A stretch of DNA of 64,000 nucleotides from Acidimicrobiia bacterium. GTDB taxonomy: Bacteria; Actinomycetota; Acidimicrobiia; IMCC26256; JAOSJM01. The notes under the pieces are model-generated. The model had not been told where the DNA came from and ran no database searches. It was given only the letters and a program-made list of their open reading frames with translations. The DNA is taken from assembly GCA_027494165.1 (NCBI GenBank), contig JAOSJM010000001.1, positions 434,001 through 498,000 on the forward strand, written 5' to 3'. The first letter of the stretch is position 1, and the number at the start of each line of letters is the position of its first letter. Shown piece by piece: positions 1-7,712 of the stretch. Both the position numbers and the translations under genes were made by a program.

Positions 1-1174
1 GGTCGAGCTGGGTGCGCAGCTGCTCGGCCTCTCCGGCGTCGGCGCGGGCGTGATCCAGCTCGGTGCGCAGCGCGTCGGCGTCGCGGCGGGCGTCGTCGGC
101 GGCCTGGCGGGTCTGGTCGAGCTCGGCGCGCAGGTGCTCGGCCTCGCCGGCGTCGGCGCGGGCTTGATCCAGCTCGGTGCGCAGCTCGTCGGCGGTCTGG
201 CGGGTCTGGTCGAGCTCGGTGCGCAGTGTGTCGGCGTCGCGACGGGCGTCGTCGGCGGCCTGGTGGGCCTGGTCGAGCTGGGCGCGCAGCTCGTGGGCCT
301 CCCGGTGCGTCTGCTCGGCGTCGGCGCGAGCCTGATCCAGCTCGGCGCGCAGCTCGTCCGCGGTGTCTCGGACCCGGTCGAGCTGGGTGCGCAGCTGCTC
401 GGCCTCTCCGGCGTCGCCGAGGGCTTGATCCAGCTGGGTGCGCAGCGCGTCGGCGTCACCGGCGTCGGCGCGGGCCTGGTCGAGCTCGGCGCGGGCGTGG
501 GAGAGCTCGGCTCGGGCGTCGCCGAGGGCGGCCTCGAGATCGGTACGGGTGCCGTCGGCCTCGCGGCGCGTCTGGGCGAGCTGGTCGCGCAGCGCCTCGG
601 CCTCGATCCGGCTCCGGACGAGTGCCTCCTCGAGCTCGGCGCGCGCGCGCCCGGGCTCCTCCTCGTCCAGTGCGTCGGCCGGCGCCACGACACCCGGCTC
701 GTCGACCGCCCGACCGCGGGCCCACGCCCGCCCGTCGTCGACGTGACCGTTCGGGCGCGGCGCGTCGTCGGGCCCGGGACCCCCGGTGACCGCGGCGAAG
801 GCCGCGTACGAGTCGAAGCCGAGGTCGTGGAGCGCCTCCAGCTCCGCCCGGAGCGCCTCCTTCAGGCGACCGCGGTGCGCCGAGGGGTCCACGGAGCGCT
901 CGCACGCCGCAGCCGCTGCCGCGGCCTCGTCGTGGAGCCTCTCGACCTCGATCCGGTCGGTTTCCGAGACGATCGGGTGGGGCGGGGACGGTCGGTCCAC
1001 CGCTTCCCGGGGTCCCTCGGGGCCCGTCGGTGTCCGCCGACCACCACCCCTCGGGAGGAGATCGTCGCTGACCGCCGAGGTCCCGCGAGGTCGATCGGCG
1101 GGGTCCGGGGCTTCGTCGCGTGTCGTCCAGAACGGCTTCACCGTGAGAGCTATCGGATGATGCGGAGAGCCCAT
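1..1174 (-). CDS. Coiled-coil protein, C-terminus cut by window edge
   Basis: A gene read leftwards from an ATG at 1174-1172 with no stop before base 1, giving about 391 residues of an incomplete protein. The first 110 residues are rich in Pro, Arg, Gly and Asp. A short ordered patch follows at about residues 115-127 (LHDLGFDSYAAF). From about residue 170 on, the sequence is an uninterrupted Ala/Glu/Leu/Arg/Asp heptad-like coiled coil built from recurring modules such as ELRTELDQARADA and DARRDADTLR. Near-identical DNA copies lie about 150 bp apart (about 90-140 and 240-290). There is no signal peptide or membrane segment. I do not recognise the family; scaffold or polar-growth-type coiled coils look like this, but no function is claimed. 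The plus strand of the same DNA is also open, which is a by-product of the repeat composition. Confidence 0.8.
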   Translation of the reverse strand, partial: MGSPHHPIALTVKPFWTTRDEAPDPADRPRGTSAVSDDLLPRGGGRRTPTGPEGPREAVDRPSPPHPIVSETDRIEVERLHDEAAAAAAACERSVDPSAHRGRLKEALRAELEALHDLGFDSYAAFAAVTGGPGPDDAPRPNGHVDDGRAWARGRAVDEPGVVAPADALDEEEPGRARAELEEALVRSRIEAEALRDQLAQTRREADGTRTDLEAALGDARAELSHARAELDQARADAGDADALRTQLDQALGDAGEAEQLRTQLDRVRDTADELRAELDQARADAEQTHREAHELRAQLDQAHQAADDARRDADTLRTELDQTRQTADELRTELDQARADAGEAEHLRAELDQTRQAADDARRDADALRTELDHARADAGEAEQLRTQLD

Positions 1175-1195
1175 TGAGGCCGATGTGCAGGCAGA

Positions 1196-1275
1196 GCCGA
1201 TCGGAATGACGGAATCTTCCGAATCTGGGATCACGAATCTTCGCTATACAAGAGAGGAATCCTCAAGAAATGAAC
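1196..1275 (-). promoter_or_regulatory. AT-rich patch, possible promoter of the coiled-coil gene
   Basis: This stretch upstream of the ATG at 1174 is clearly less GC-rich than its surroundings. Read on the minus strand it contains TATAGC (plus 1243-1248) as a possible -10. The octamer GAATCTTC occurs twice on the plus strand, about 25 bp apart. No convincing -35 is visible. The remainder of the gap, to 1454, shows nothing I can name. Confidence 0.35.
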
Positions 1276-1454
1276 ACGTCAGGTCTCTCTGGGCGCGAGG
1301 ACTCTCCCCGAGCTTGACGCGCAGCGTGGTCGTGGTGCCGTCGGTCGGAGGGGTGCGAACGGTTCTCGTCCCGGGTCGGGCGGGGCGAGGGCGAGCGGCC
1401 TTCGCCCTTCACCGCTCGGCCGGGTCGGACCCCGACGAGAGGCAGATCATGCGA

Positions 1455-2401
1455 TCAGCGCGGGATCGTCCCCATGCGGCCCGCCTGGAAGTCCTCGACC
1501 GCCCGGGCCAGCTCGTCGTGCGTGTTCATCACGAAGGGCCCGTACCAGGCGATCGGCTCCCGGATGGGCACGCCACCGAGGAGGAGCACCTCCCAGCCTT
1601 TTGCGCCGGCCGACGGCTGGTGCGCTGCGGCCCGCACGGCGAGCGCGTCACCGGGCCCGAGCACGGCGATCTGCCCGTCGGCGAGCGGCCACTCGTCGGG
1701 GCCCACCGTCCCCTGCCCGTCGAGCGAGTAGACGAGCGCGTTGAGCGCCGGAGGCCACGGCAGCGCCAGCCGGGCACCGGGAGCGACGGTGGCGTGCAGG
1801 TAGCGGATCGGGGTGTGGGTGTCGCCGGGACCCCGGTGGCCGGCGACGTCGCCGGCGATCAGCCGGACGAGGGCCCCACCGTCGTCGCTCGAGAGCAGGG
1901 TCACGTCGCCGCTCCGGAGGTCCTGGTAGCGGGGCGGCACCAGCTTCGCCGCCCGGGGGAGGTTGACCCAGAGCTGCACGCCGTGGAACAGACCGCCGGT
2001 GGCGACGAGCGCGTCGGGGGGCGCTCGATGTGGAGGATCCCGCCCCCGGCGGTCATCCACTGGGTCGCCCCGTCGGTGATGAGTCCTCCGCCGCCGGTGG
2101 AGTCCTGGTGCTCGAAGGCGCCGTCGACCATGTAGGTGACGGTCTCGAAGCCCCGGTGGGGGTGCCAGGAGGTCCCCCGGGCCTCGCCGGGCCCCCAATC
2201 GACCGGCCCCATGTGGTCGAGGAGCAGGAAGGGGTCCGTGAGGGACAGGTCGACCGGGCCCGGGAACGGGCGCCGGACGGGAAGCCCTCGCCCTCCAGCG
2301 CGTGCCGGGCCGATGCGACCGTTCGCACCGGCCGCCAGCGGGTGGCCGGGGGAGGGACGGGAGCCGGGGAGGGTCAGCGTGTCGGCGGTGACCGCGGGCA
2401 T
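1455..2401 (-). CDS. Pirin family protein, one-base frameshift
   Basis: A bicupin of the pirin family (about 315 residues), a group of iron-binding regulators or quercetinase-like enzymes of uncertain role. The N-cupin carries the family signature [15 protein letters not shown], followed by HQDSTGG and an ITDGATQWM segment. The C-cupin begins after [14 protein letters not shown] and ends near [17 protein letters not shown], the usual pirin C-terminus. The ATG at 2401 is preceded by GAGGAGG at a proper distance. The reading frame breaks in the six-G run 2016-2021 (plus strand): adding one G restores [13 protein letters not shown], the normal family sequence. I treat it as one gene with an assembly deletion; a true pseudogene cannot be excluded. 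Confidence 0.88.
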
Positions 2402-2585
2402 GGCATCCTCCTCGGTTCCGTGCTCGCTCTCCCCGGTGCAACTTCGTTGACCGCGCAACGTATTCCTCGCCACCTCGGCCCGAACGTCGATCCCCCCGCG
2501 CCGCTTCAGGGGTTCGGAGGTCCGATCGGTGCGGGTCGGCGGGCGCGTCCGGCGTCGTTGACGGAGCCCGCGGGAGGCCGCGACA

Positions 2586-2601
2586 CTGACGTTTGTGTCA
2601 G
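2586..2601. promoter_or_regulatory. Imperfect palindrome, candidate operator
   Basis: CTGACGTTTGTGTCAG lies in the divergent gap between pirin and the amidohydrolase, 44 bases before the latter's ATG. The arms CTGAC/GTCAG are perfect. Size and position suit a TetR-like operator; the regulator is unknown. Confidence 0.35.
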
Positions 2602-2644
2602 CCGGCCCCGCGCGGTCGCGCCGGCCGACGTCCCAGGGGGAACG

Positions 2645-3841
2645 ATGACGACGACCGGCCTCCGCAGTGACCTCTTCCTCCCCGAGCCCGAGCCCCGCGA
2701 GCTGCGCTTCACCGTGATCTCGGTCGACGACCACGTCGTCGAGCCTCCCCACGTGTTCGAGGGCCGCCTTCCCGTCGCGCTCCAGGATCGGGCGCCGCGC
2801 GTCGTCGAGGACGAGCACGGTCACCAGGTGTGGGAGTTCGACGGCCAGCGCCACTTCCAGGTCGGCCAGAACGCCGTCGCCGGACGGCGGCCCGAGACGG
2901 TCAGGATCGAGCCGTTCCGCTTCGACGAGATGCGGCCCGGCTGCTACGACGTGGAGGCCCGGATCCGGGACATGGACCTCAACGGGGTCTGGGCGTCGGT
3001 GAACTTCCCCTCGATGATCACCGGCTTCTGCGGGCGGGTGTACTCGAGCTGCTCCGACCCCGAGCTGGGGCTCGCCGTGACCCGTGCCTGGAACGACTGG
3101 CTCCACGACGAGTGGTACGTGTCCCATCCGGACCGGATCATCCCGCTCGGCATCACCTTCCTCGCCGATCCCGAGCAGGGGGCCGAGGAGATCCGCCGCA
3201 ACGCCGAGCGCGGCTTCCGGACCGTGTCGCTGCCCGAACGGCCCCACAAGATCGGCTTCCCCAGCGTCTTCTCCGACGAGTGGGACCCGATCATCCGGGC
3301 GTGCGTCGACACCGACACCGTGATCAGCCTCCACGTGGGATCCTCGGGCGTGGCCGAGATGCCCCCGGGCTCGCCGATGGTCCAGCTCGCGGCCACGCTG
3401 TTCGGGCAGCTCTCGCTCACGGCCTGTGCCGAGTGGCTCTGGTCCGGGTACCCCGTGCGCTACCCCGACCTGAAGATCGCGATGTCCGAGGGTGGGATCG
3501 GCTGGGTGGCGATGCTGCTGGACCGGCTCGACAACATCGTCGACCGCTCCGGCTACGGCTTCTCGGGGTTCGAAGGCGTGCGGCCCGCCGACGTCCTGTC
3601 ACGCAACTTCTGGTTCTGCACGCTCGACGATCCGTCGACGATCGACACCCGGTACCGGATCGGCGTCGACCGCATCATGGTGGAGGTCGACTACCCGCAC
3701 GGCGACGGCACGTGGCCCGACACCCAGGAGGTCCTCGCCCGCGCCTGGGGCCACCTCCCCGACGACGAGCTGGCGAAGCTGACCCACGAGAACGCCGCGA
3801 AGCTCTTCCGCCACCCCCTGGCGGAGCGCTGCCTGCCGTGA
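2645..3841 (+). CDS. Amidohydrolase family metal-dependent hydrolase (PF04909 type)
   Basis: A 398-residue TIM-barrel amidohydrolase of the amidohydrolase-2 group, which includes decarboxylases and hydrolases of cyclic or aromatic acids. It shows the N-terminal metal motif DDHVVEP (residues about 28-34), a mid-protein His in SLHVGSSG and a late acidic loop [12 protein letters not shown], and ends in ENAAKLFRH, the usual C-terminal helix. The ATG at 2645 has AGGGGG just upstream. Many actinobacterial relatives sit in lipid or aromatic degradation regions; the substrate cannot be read from sequence. The stop overlaps the GTG of the next gene (GTGA), so the two are probably translated together. 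Confidence 0.9.
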   Translation: MTTTGLRSDLFLPEPEPRELRFTVISVDDHVVEPPHVFEGRLPVALQDRAPRVVEDEHGHQVWEFDGQRHFQVGQNAVAGRRPETVRIEPFRFDEMRPGCYDVEARIRDMDLNGVWASVNFPSMITGFCGRVYSSCSDPELGLAVTRAWNDWLHDEWYVSHPDRIIPLGITFLADPEQGAEEIRRNAERGFRTVSLPERPHKIGFPSVFSDEWDPIIRACVDTDTVISLHVGSSGVAEMPPGSPMVQLAATLFGQLSLTACAEWLWSGYPVRYPDLKIAMSEGGIGWVAMLLDRLDNIVDRSGYGFSGFEGVRPADVLSRNFWFCTLDDPSTIDTRYRIGVDRIMVEVDYPHGDGTWPDTQEVLARAWGHLPDDELAKLTHENAAKLFRHPLAERCLP

Positions 3842-4587
3842 CCGACCGCGACGACGGCGACCGGGAACCGCCGCGACCCGCCGGGGTCGGACCTCACGGA
3901 TCCGGGCGCCCGGGTCGCCTCCCGGGGCTGGAGCGCGTCCCCGAGCCCGAGCTCATGGACGATCCCGAGCAGGCCGCCGCCTACTCGGCCGCCGACTTCG
4001 CCGAGCCCCACGAGGCGTTCGTGGCGACGTTCCTCGACCGCTTCGGCGCGGTCGGCGGCGAGGTGCTCGACCTCGGTTGTGGCCCCGCGGACGTGACGGT
4101 GCGCCTGGCCCGAGCCCTCCCGGCGGCCCGTCTCGTCGGGGTCGACGGCGCCGAGCCCATGCTCGCCCTCGCCCGCCGGCGGGTGGCCGAGGCCGGCCTG
4201 GGGGACCGCGTCACGTTCGAGCTGCGCCGGCTCCCCGACCCGACCTTGCTCGGCCGTCGCTTCGACGCCGTGGTGAGCAACAGCCTCCTCCACCACCTGG
4301 CCGACCCGCGGACCCTGTGGGAAGCCGTGGCGGCCTGCGCCCGGCCCGGGGCCCCCGTGCTGGTGATGGACCTGCGACGCCCGCCCGACGGGCCCGCCCT
4401 CGACCTCCTGGTCGAGCGCGAAGCGGCCGGGGAGCCGGAGGTGCTGCGTCACGACTTCCGTGCATCGTTGCGGGCCGCCTACCGGCCCGACGAGGTGGAG
4501 CGGCAGCTCGACGAGAGGGGCCTGCTCGGGCTGGCCGTCGAGCCTCTCGGTGACCGCCACCTCGTGGTGTCCGGCCGGGCTCCCTGA
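3838..4587 (+). CDS. Class I SAM-dependent methyltransferase
   Basis: A 249-residue Rossmann methyltransferase. Motif I is VLDLGCGPADVT, motif II is around LVGVDGAEPML, and motif IV is AVVSNSLLHHL, typical of the Methyltransf_25/11 families. The GTG at 3838 overlaps the amidohydrolase stop. I prefer it to the ATG at 3955 because the residues before that ATG (LERVPEPELMDDPEQA) look like the start of this fold. The substrate is unknown. The gene ends 30 bases before the palindromic repeat cluster. Confidence 0.85.
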   Translation: MTDRDDGDREPPRPAGVGPHGSGRPGRLPGLERVPEPELMDDPEQAAAYSAADFAEPHEAFVATFLDRFGAVGGEVLDLGCGPADVTVRLARALPAARLVGVDGAEPMLALARRRVAEAGLGDRVTFELRRLPDPTLLGRRFDAVVSNSLLHHLADPRTLWEAVAACARPGAPVLVMDLRRPPDGPALDLLVEREAAGEPEVLRHDFRASLRAAYRPDEVERQLDERGLLGLAVEPLGDRHLVVSGRAP

Positions 4588-4616
4588 CCCGGCCGGGTCG
4601 GGGCTCCCCCGTCCGG

Positions 4617-4757
4617 CCGGTTGGTGCGGTTTCGGGGTCGTGGGCCCCGATTCCGCGCCAACTCGGCGAGAGGGGGGGGGCGCGCCAACTCGGCGAGAGG
4701 GGAGGGGCGCCAACTCGGCGAGAGGGGAGGGGCGCCAACTCGGCGAGAGGGGGAGGG
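4617..4757. repeat. Family A palindromic element plus four-fold short repeat
   Basis: An element with outer arms GGTTGGTGCGG and CCGCGCCAAC and an inner stem formed by GGGGTC and GGCCCC. The right arm is then reiterated: CAACTCGGCGAGAGGGG starts at 4659, 4686, 4711 and 4736 (spacing 27, 25, 25). It fills the gap between two convergent genes, 30 bases after the methyltransferase stop and directly next to the fmdB stop. The same palindrome recurs at 24541, 24623 and 57297. Confidence 0.85.
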
Positions 4758-4759
4758 GG

Positions 4760-4970
4760 TCAGCAGCCCGGGCAGCAGCCCGTGGCGCCGCACGGGGTCG
4801 TCGGGGGCGGCGGGGCAGCTCCGCCTCGGGGTGCCGCGATCACGGGGGAGGAGGCGGGTCGCGCCGACGTGCCCCTCCGGGCAGGTCGTCGGCTCGTCCG
4901 CGTCGCGCATGGGCCGCAACTCCCGGAACACCGTGTCGCAGGTGTGGCAGCGGTAGTCGTACAGCGGCAT
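4760..4970 (-). CDS. FmdB-family zinc ribbon protein, one-base frameshift
   Basis: A small (about 70 residues) FmdB/CxxC regulatory-type zinc ribbon. It starts MPLYDYRCHTCDTVFRELRPM with the usual first CxxC. A second metal site is formed around TTCPEGHVG, and the protein ends in a Gly/Pro/Cys-rich tail (GATGCCPGC) typical of the family. The ATG at 4970 is preceded by AGGAGG. The frame breaks at the five-G run 4844-4848, where removing one base joins TRLLP to VIAAPRGG; this is the only case in the window that looks like an extra rather than a missing base. Function in the family is poorly known. Confidence 0.8.
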
Positions 4971-5074
4971 GGGGACCTCCTGTCCGGGGGAGAGGATACG
5001 CCGCCGGAGACCGGTCCCTCCCCGATCGGGCCGGCTGGGCACAGGGCCGGCCCGGCGGTCATCCTGTCCGGGTC

Positions 5075-5743
5075 GTGGAACCCGTTGGTGCACCCGCCCC
5101 GGCCGAGGCCGTCATCTTCGATCTCGACGGTGTCCTGGTCGACTCCGAGCCGATCTGGCGCGCCGTCGAGATCGAGGTGTTCGCCGGCGTCGGCGTCGAG
5201 CTCACCGACGACCTGTGCCGGACGACGATGGGCCTACGGGTGAACGAGGTCACCGACCACTGGTTCCGGCGCCGGCCGTGGAACGGACCGGAGCCCGCCG
5301 AGGTGGCACGCCGGATCGTCGCCGGCGTCGTGGCCGCGATCGAGGCGCGAGGCCGGGCGATGCCCGGGGTGGAGCACGCCGTCGGGTTGTGCCGGCGCCG
5401 CGGGCTCCGCCTCGCGGTCGCGTCGTCCTCCGACGAGGTCGTGATCAGGGCGGCGCTGCGCCGCCTCGGGCTGGAGGCCGAGTTCGCGGCGGTCCGCTCG
5501 GCCCAGCACGAGCGACGCGGGAAGCCGCATCCGGGCGTCTACCTGTCGACCGCGGCGGCCCTCGGGGTCGCACCGGCGCGCTGCGTCGCGGTCGAGGACT
5601 CGCTTCACGGCGTGCGGGCGGCGAAGGCGGCCGGGATGGTCTGCGTCGCCGTCCCCGACCCGGGCGGCGACCCGGGGGCGTTCGCGGAGGCCGACCACGT
5701 GCTCGGCTCCCTCGCCGAGCTCGAGACCCGCCATCTGGCGTAG
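5075..5743 (+). CDS. HAD-superfamily sugar-phosphatase or phosphomutase-like protein
   Basis: A 222-residue HAD subfamily IA hydrolase of the beta-phosphoglucomutase/hexitol phosphatase group. Motif I is FDLDGVLVDSEP (nucleophile and acid/base Asp), motif II is the VASSS loop, motif III Lys is in GKPHPGVY, and motif IV is VEDSLHGVRAAKAAGM. The cap domain lies between motifs I and II. The start is GTG at 5075; no other in-frame start gives the full motif I strand. It probably dephosphorylates a small sugar phosphate in the cytosol; the exact substrate is not predictable. The gene is monocistronic, followed by a short gap and the convergent ABC operon. Confidence 0.88.
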   Translation: MEPVGAPAPAEAVIFDLDGVLVDSEPIWRAVEIEVFAGVGVELTDDLCRTTMGLRVNEVTDHWFRRRPWNGPEPAEVARRIVAGVVAAIEARGRAMPGVEHAVGLCRRRGLRLAVASSSDEVVIRAALRRLGLEAEFAAVRSAQHERRGKPHPGVYLSTAAALGVAPARCVAVEDSLHGVRAAKAAGMVCVAVPDPGGDPGAFAEADHVLGSLAELETRHLA

Positions 5744-5796
5744 GCCCGGTGTAGGGGCGTGCGGCCGGCCGCCGCCGGCGCGTCCGGGCGGCCGGG

Positions 5797-6600
5797 TCAG
5801 GCCGCGAGGTCGCGGCGCTCGAACACCCAGGTGGCGGCGACGAGGAGCGCGACCGTGGTGCCGGCGAGGAGCAGGTAGTTGCCGACGGGCAGCCCGTAGC
5901 GCAGCGGCTCGGTGGAGCTGGCGTGGTACAGCGGCGTGAGGACGTCGGCCGGCTCGAGCCACGACACGAGCCCCGACAGGCCGAAGACGAGGTACCCGCC
6001 GGCGAACACCGCGGTGGCGACGCCGATCGCCGCGGCCCGGCTCCCGGTGGCGGCACCGACGAGCATCGCCACCGCGCCGTGGAGCGCGGCGAGGAGCGCC
6101 GACCCCAGGCAGGCCGCCGCGATCCGGTCGATCCCGACGCCGAGGTCGACGGTCAGCCCGACGAGGGCGATCGACGCGGCGGTCACCGCGGCCAGGCCGA
6201 GCACGCAACCGAGGAGCACGAGCCCCTTCTCGATCACCACCCGACGCCGGGTGACGGGGTTTGCGAGCAGGAGGTCGAGGGTGCCCTGCTCCTCCTCGCC
6301 GGCGAGGGTCGAGGCCCCGAACCCGATGGCGAAGATGCCGAGGAGGAGGGGGACCATGAGCGAGAAGAGCTCGGCTCCGAGGTAGCCCTCGGGGCTCCCG
6401 AAGTCGAGCATCCCCTCGCCGCCGAAGAACGCCTCCAGGGCTTCGGGGTAGTCCTCGATCGCCTCGACGAGCGCCTCCGAGTCCCGCACCGACGGCCAGG
6501 TGGCCACGATCATCGTCATGTAGCCCGCCAGCCCGATCGACCAACCGATCAGCCCCCGCCGCCGGTCCTTCGCGGCCCGCTCGGCGACGTCAAGACGCAT
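5797..6600 (-). CDS. ABC-2 type transporter permease
   Basis: A 267-residue integral membrane protein with about six hydrophobic helices (GLAGYMTMIVATW, FSLMVPLLLGIFAIGFGAS, a VLLGCVLGLAAVTAAS segment and others). After the second helix comes the sequence AGEEEQGTLDLLLANPVTRRRVV, the cytoplasmic coupling region typical of ABC-2 exporter subunits. The ATG at 6600 overlaps the end of the ATPase gene by 11 bases, so the two are translated together. The exported compound is unknown; small two-gene systems of this type often export drugs, lipids or peptides. Confidence 0.88.
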   Translation of the reverse strand: MRLDVAERAAKDRRRGLIGWSIGLAGYMTMIVATWPSVRDSEALVEAIEDYPEALEAFFGGEGMLDFGSPEGYLGAELFSLMVPLLLGIFAIGFGASTLAGEEEQGTLDLLLANPVTRRRVVIEKGLVLLGCVLGLAAVTAASIALVGLTVDLGVGIDRIAAACLGSALLAALHGAVAMLVGAATGSRAAAIGVATAVFAGGYLVFGLSGLVSWLEPADVLTPLYHASSTEPLRYGLPVGNYLLLAGTTVALLVAATWVFERRDLAA

Positions 6601-7492
6601 GACCGTCTCCCCGGTAGTAGGTCAGGAAGGTCTCCTCGAGGTCGGCCGGTTCGCTCACGAGGTCGAGGACCTCGTGGCGGGCGGCCAGCTTCACGAGGGC
6701 GTCGGGGCTTCCCCCGATCCGGAGGTGGAGGGTCGTGTCCGCCGCGGTGACGTCACGCACGTTGGGGAGGGCCCGGAACGGCGCGGGGTCGACCGGCTGC
6801 GCGAACCGGAGGGTGACGGTGCGCAGCGACCGGGCCCGCAGGTCACCGACCCGCTCCACGGCCACCAACCGGCCCTCGCGGATGATCCCGACCTGGTCGC
6901 AGAGGTCCTGCACCTCGTCGAGCACGTGGGACGAGAGGAACACCGAACGGCCCTCCTCGCTGGCCTCGCGGACCATGCGGGCGACCTCGAGGCGCACGAG
7001 CGGGTCCAGGCCGGCCGTCGGCTCGTCCAGCACCAGGACGTCGGGCCGGTGCATGAAGGCCTGGACGACGGCCACCTTCTGGCGGTTGCCGCGCGAGAGG
7101 GCGCGCAGGGTCCGGCCGAGGTCCAGGCCCAGGCGGTCGGCCAGCCCGTCGATGACCTCCTGGTCGACCCCTCCCCGCATCCGGGCCAGCCAGGCGAGCA
7201 GCTCGCGCCCGGTGAGTCGCGGATAGAAGGCGGGGTCCCCGGGCAGGTATCCGACCCGCCGGCGGATCTCGACGCTGTCGTCTCGGCTGTCGAGCCCGAG
7301 GACGCGGGCCCGGCCGCTCGTCGGGCGGAGGAAGTCGAGCAGGACCCGGATCGTGGTCGTCTTCCCGGCCCCGTTCGGCCCGAGGAAGCCGAACACCTCG
7401 CCCCGGGGCACCACGAGGTCGACCTCGACGATGCCGCGAGCCCTTCCGTACGACTTCGTGAGCCGCTCGGTCTCGATGGCGGGGCCGGCCAT
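6590..7492 (-). CDS. ABC transporter ATP-binding protein
   Basis: A 300-residue ABC ATPase paired with the permease downstream. Walker A is GPNGAGKTT, the signature is LSRGNRQK (a variant of LSGGQ), Walker B is VLVLDEPTAGLD, and the H-loop is SSHVLDE. A C-terminal extension of about 80 residues (from LRARSLRTVTLRF) is usual in DrrA/ABC-2 ATPases. The start is ATG at 7492 (MAGPAIETERLTKSYG); no clear ribosome binding site precedes it. The gap to the divergent 7713 gene is about 220 bases and carries promoters for both sides. Confidence 0.9.
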   Translation of the reverse strand: MAGPAIETERLTKSYGRARGIVEVDLVVPRGEVFGFLGPNGAGKTTTIRVLLDFLRPTSGRARVLGLDSRDDSVEIRRRVGYLPGDPAFYPRLTGRELLAWLARMRGGVDQEVIDGLADRLGLDLGRTLRALSRGNRQKVAVVQAFMHRPDVLVLDEPTAGLDPLVRLEVARMVREASEEGRSVFLSSHVLDEVQDLCDQVGIIREGRLVAVERVGDLRARSLRTVTLRFAQPVDPAPFRALPNVRDVTAADTTLHLRIGGSPDALVKLAARHEVLDLVSEPADLEETFLTYYRGDGHAS

Positions 7493-7662
7493 CAGTGGCG
7501 GGGGGCGGGCATGCCGGCACGCGCCGGGCGTCGTCGATCGGGGAGCACGGCCGATGGCACCGGCCCAGGGTACGCGAACCGGCGAACGAGCCCGGCGCCT
7601 TCCGGGGCCGGGCGTCGCGGCGCGCGGTGCCACCGGTGCCTCGCTCGCCGCGACCGCAGCGG

Positions 7663-7668
7663 TAGAGT
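7663..7668 (+). promoter_or_regulatory. -10 box of the MASE1-GGDEF-EAL gene
   Basis: TAGAGT matches the actinobacterial TANNNT -10 and lies 44 bases before the proposed GTG at 7713. No clear -35. Confidence 0.45.
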
Positions 7669-7712
7669 GCGAAAAGTGGTCGAGTGACCACGGCGGAGCG
7701 CGGGGGCGGATC

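Noticed and set aside
50-1177. A 375-codon open frame on the plus strand in the first kilobase, rich in VELGAQLVG repeats
   Set aside because: It is the antisense of the coiled-coil gene; the minus-strand frame has heptads and normal amino acid use, while the plus-strand protein is an unnatural Gly/Leu/Val repeat.
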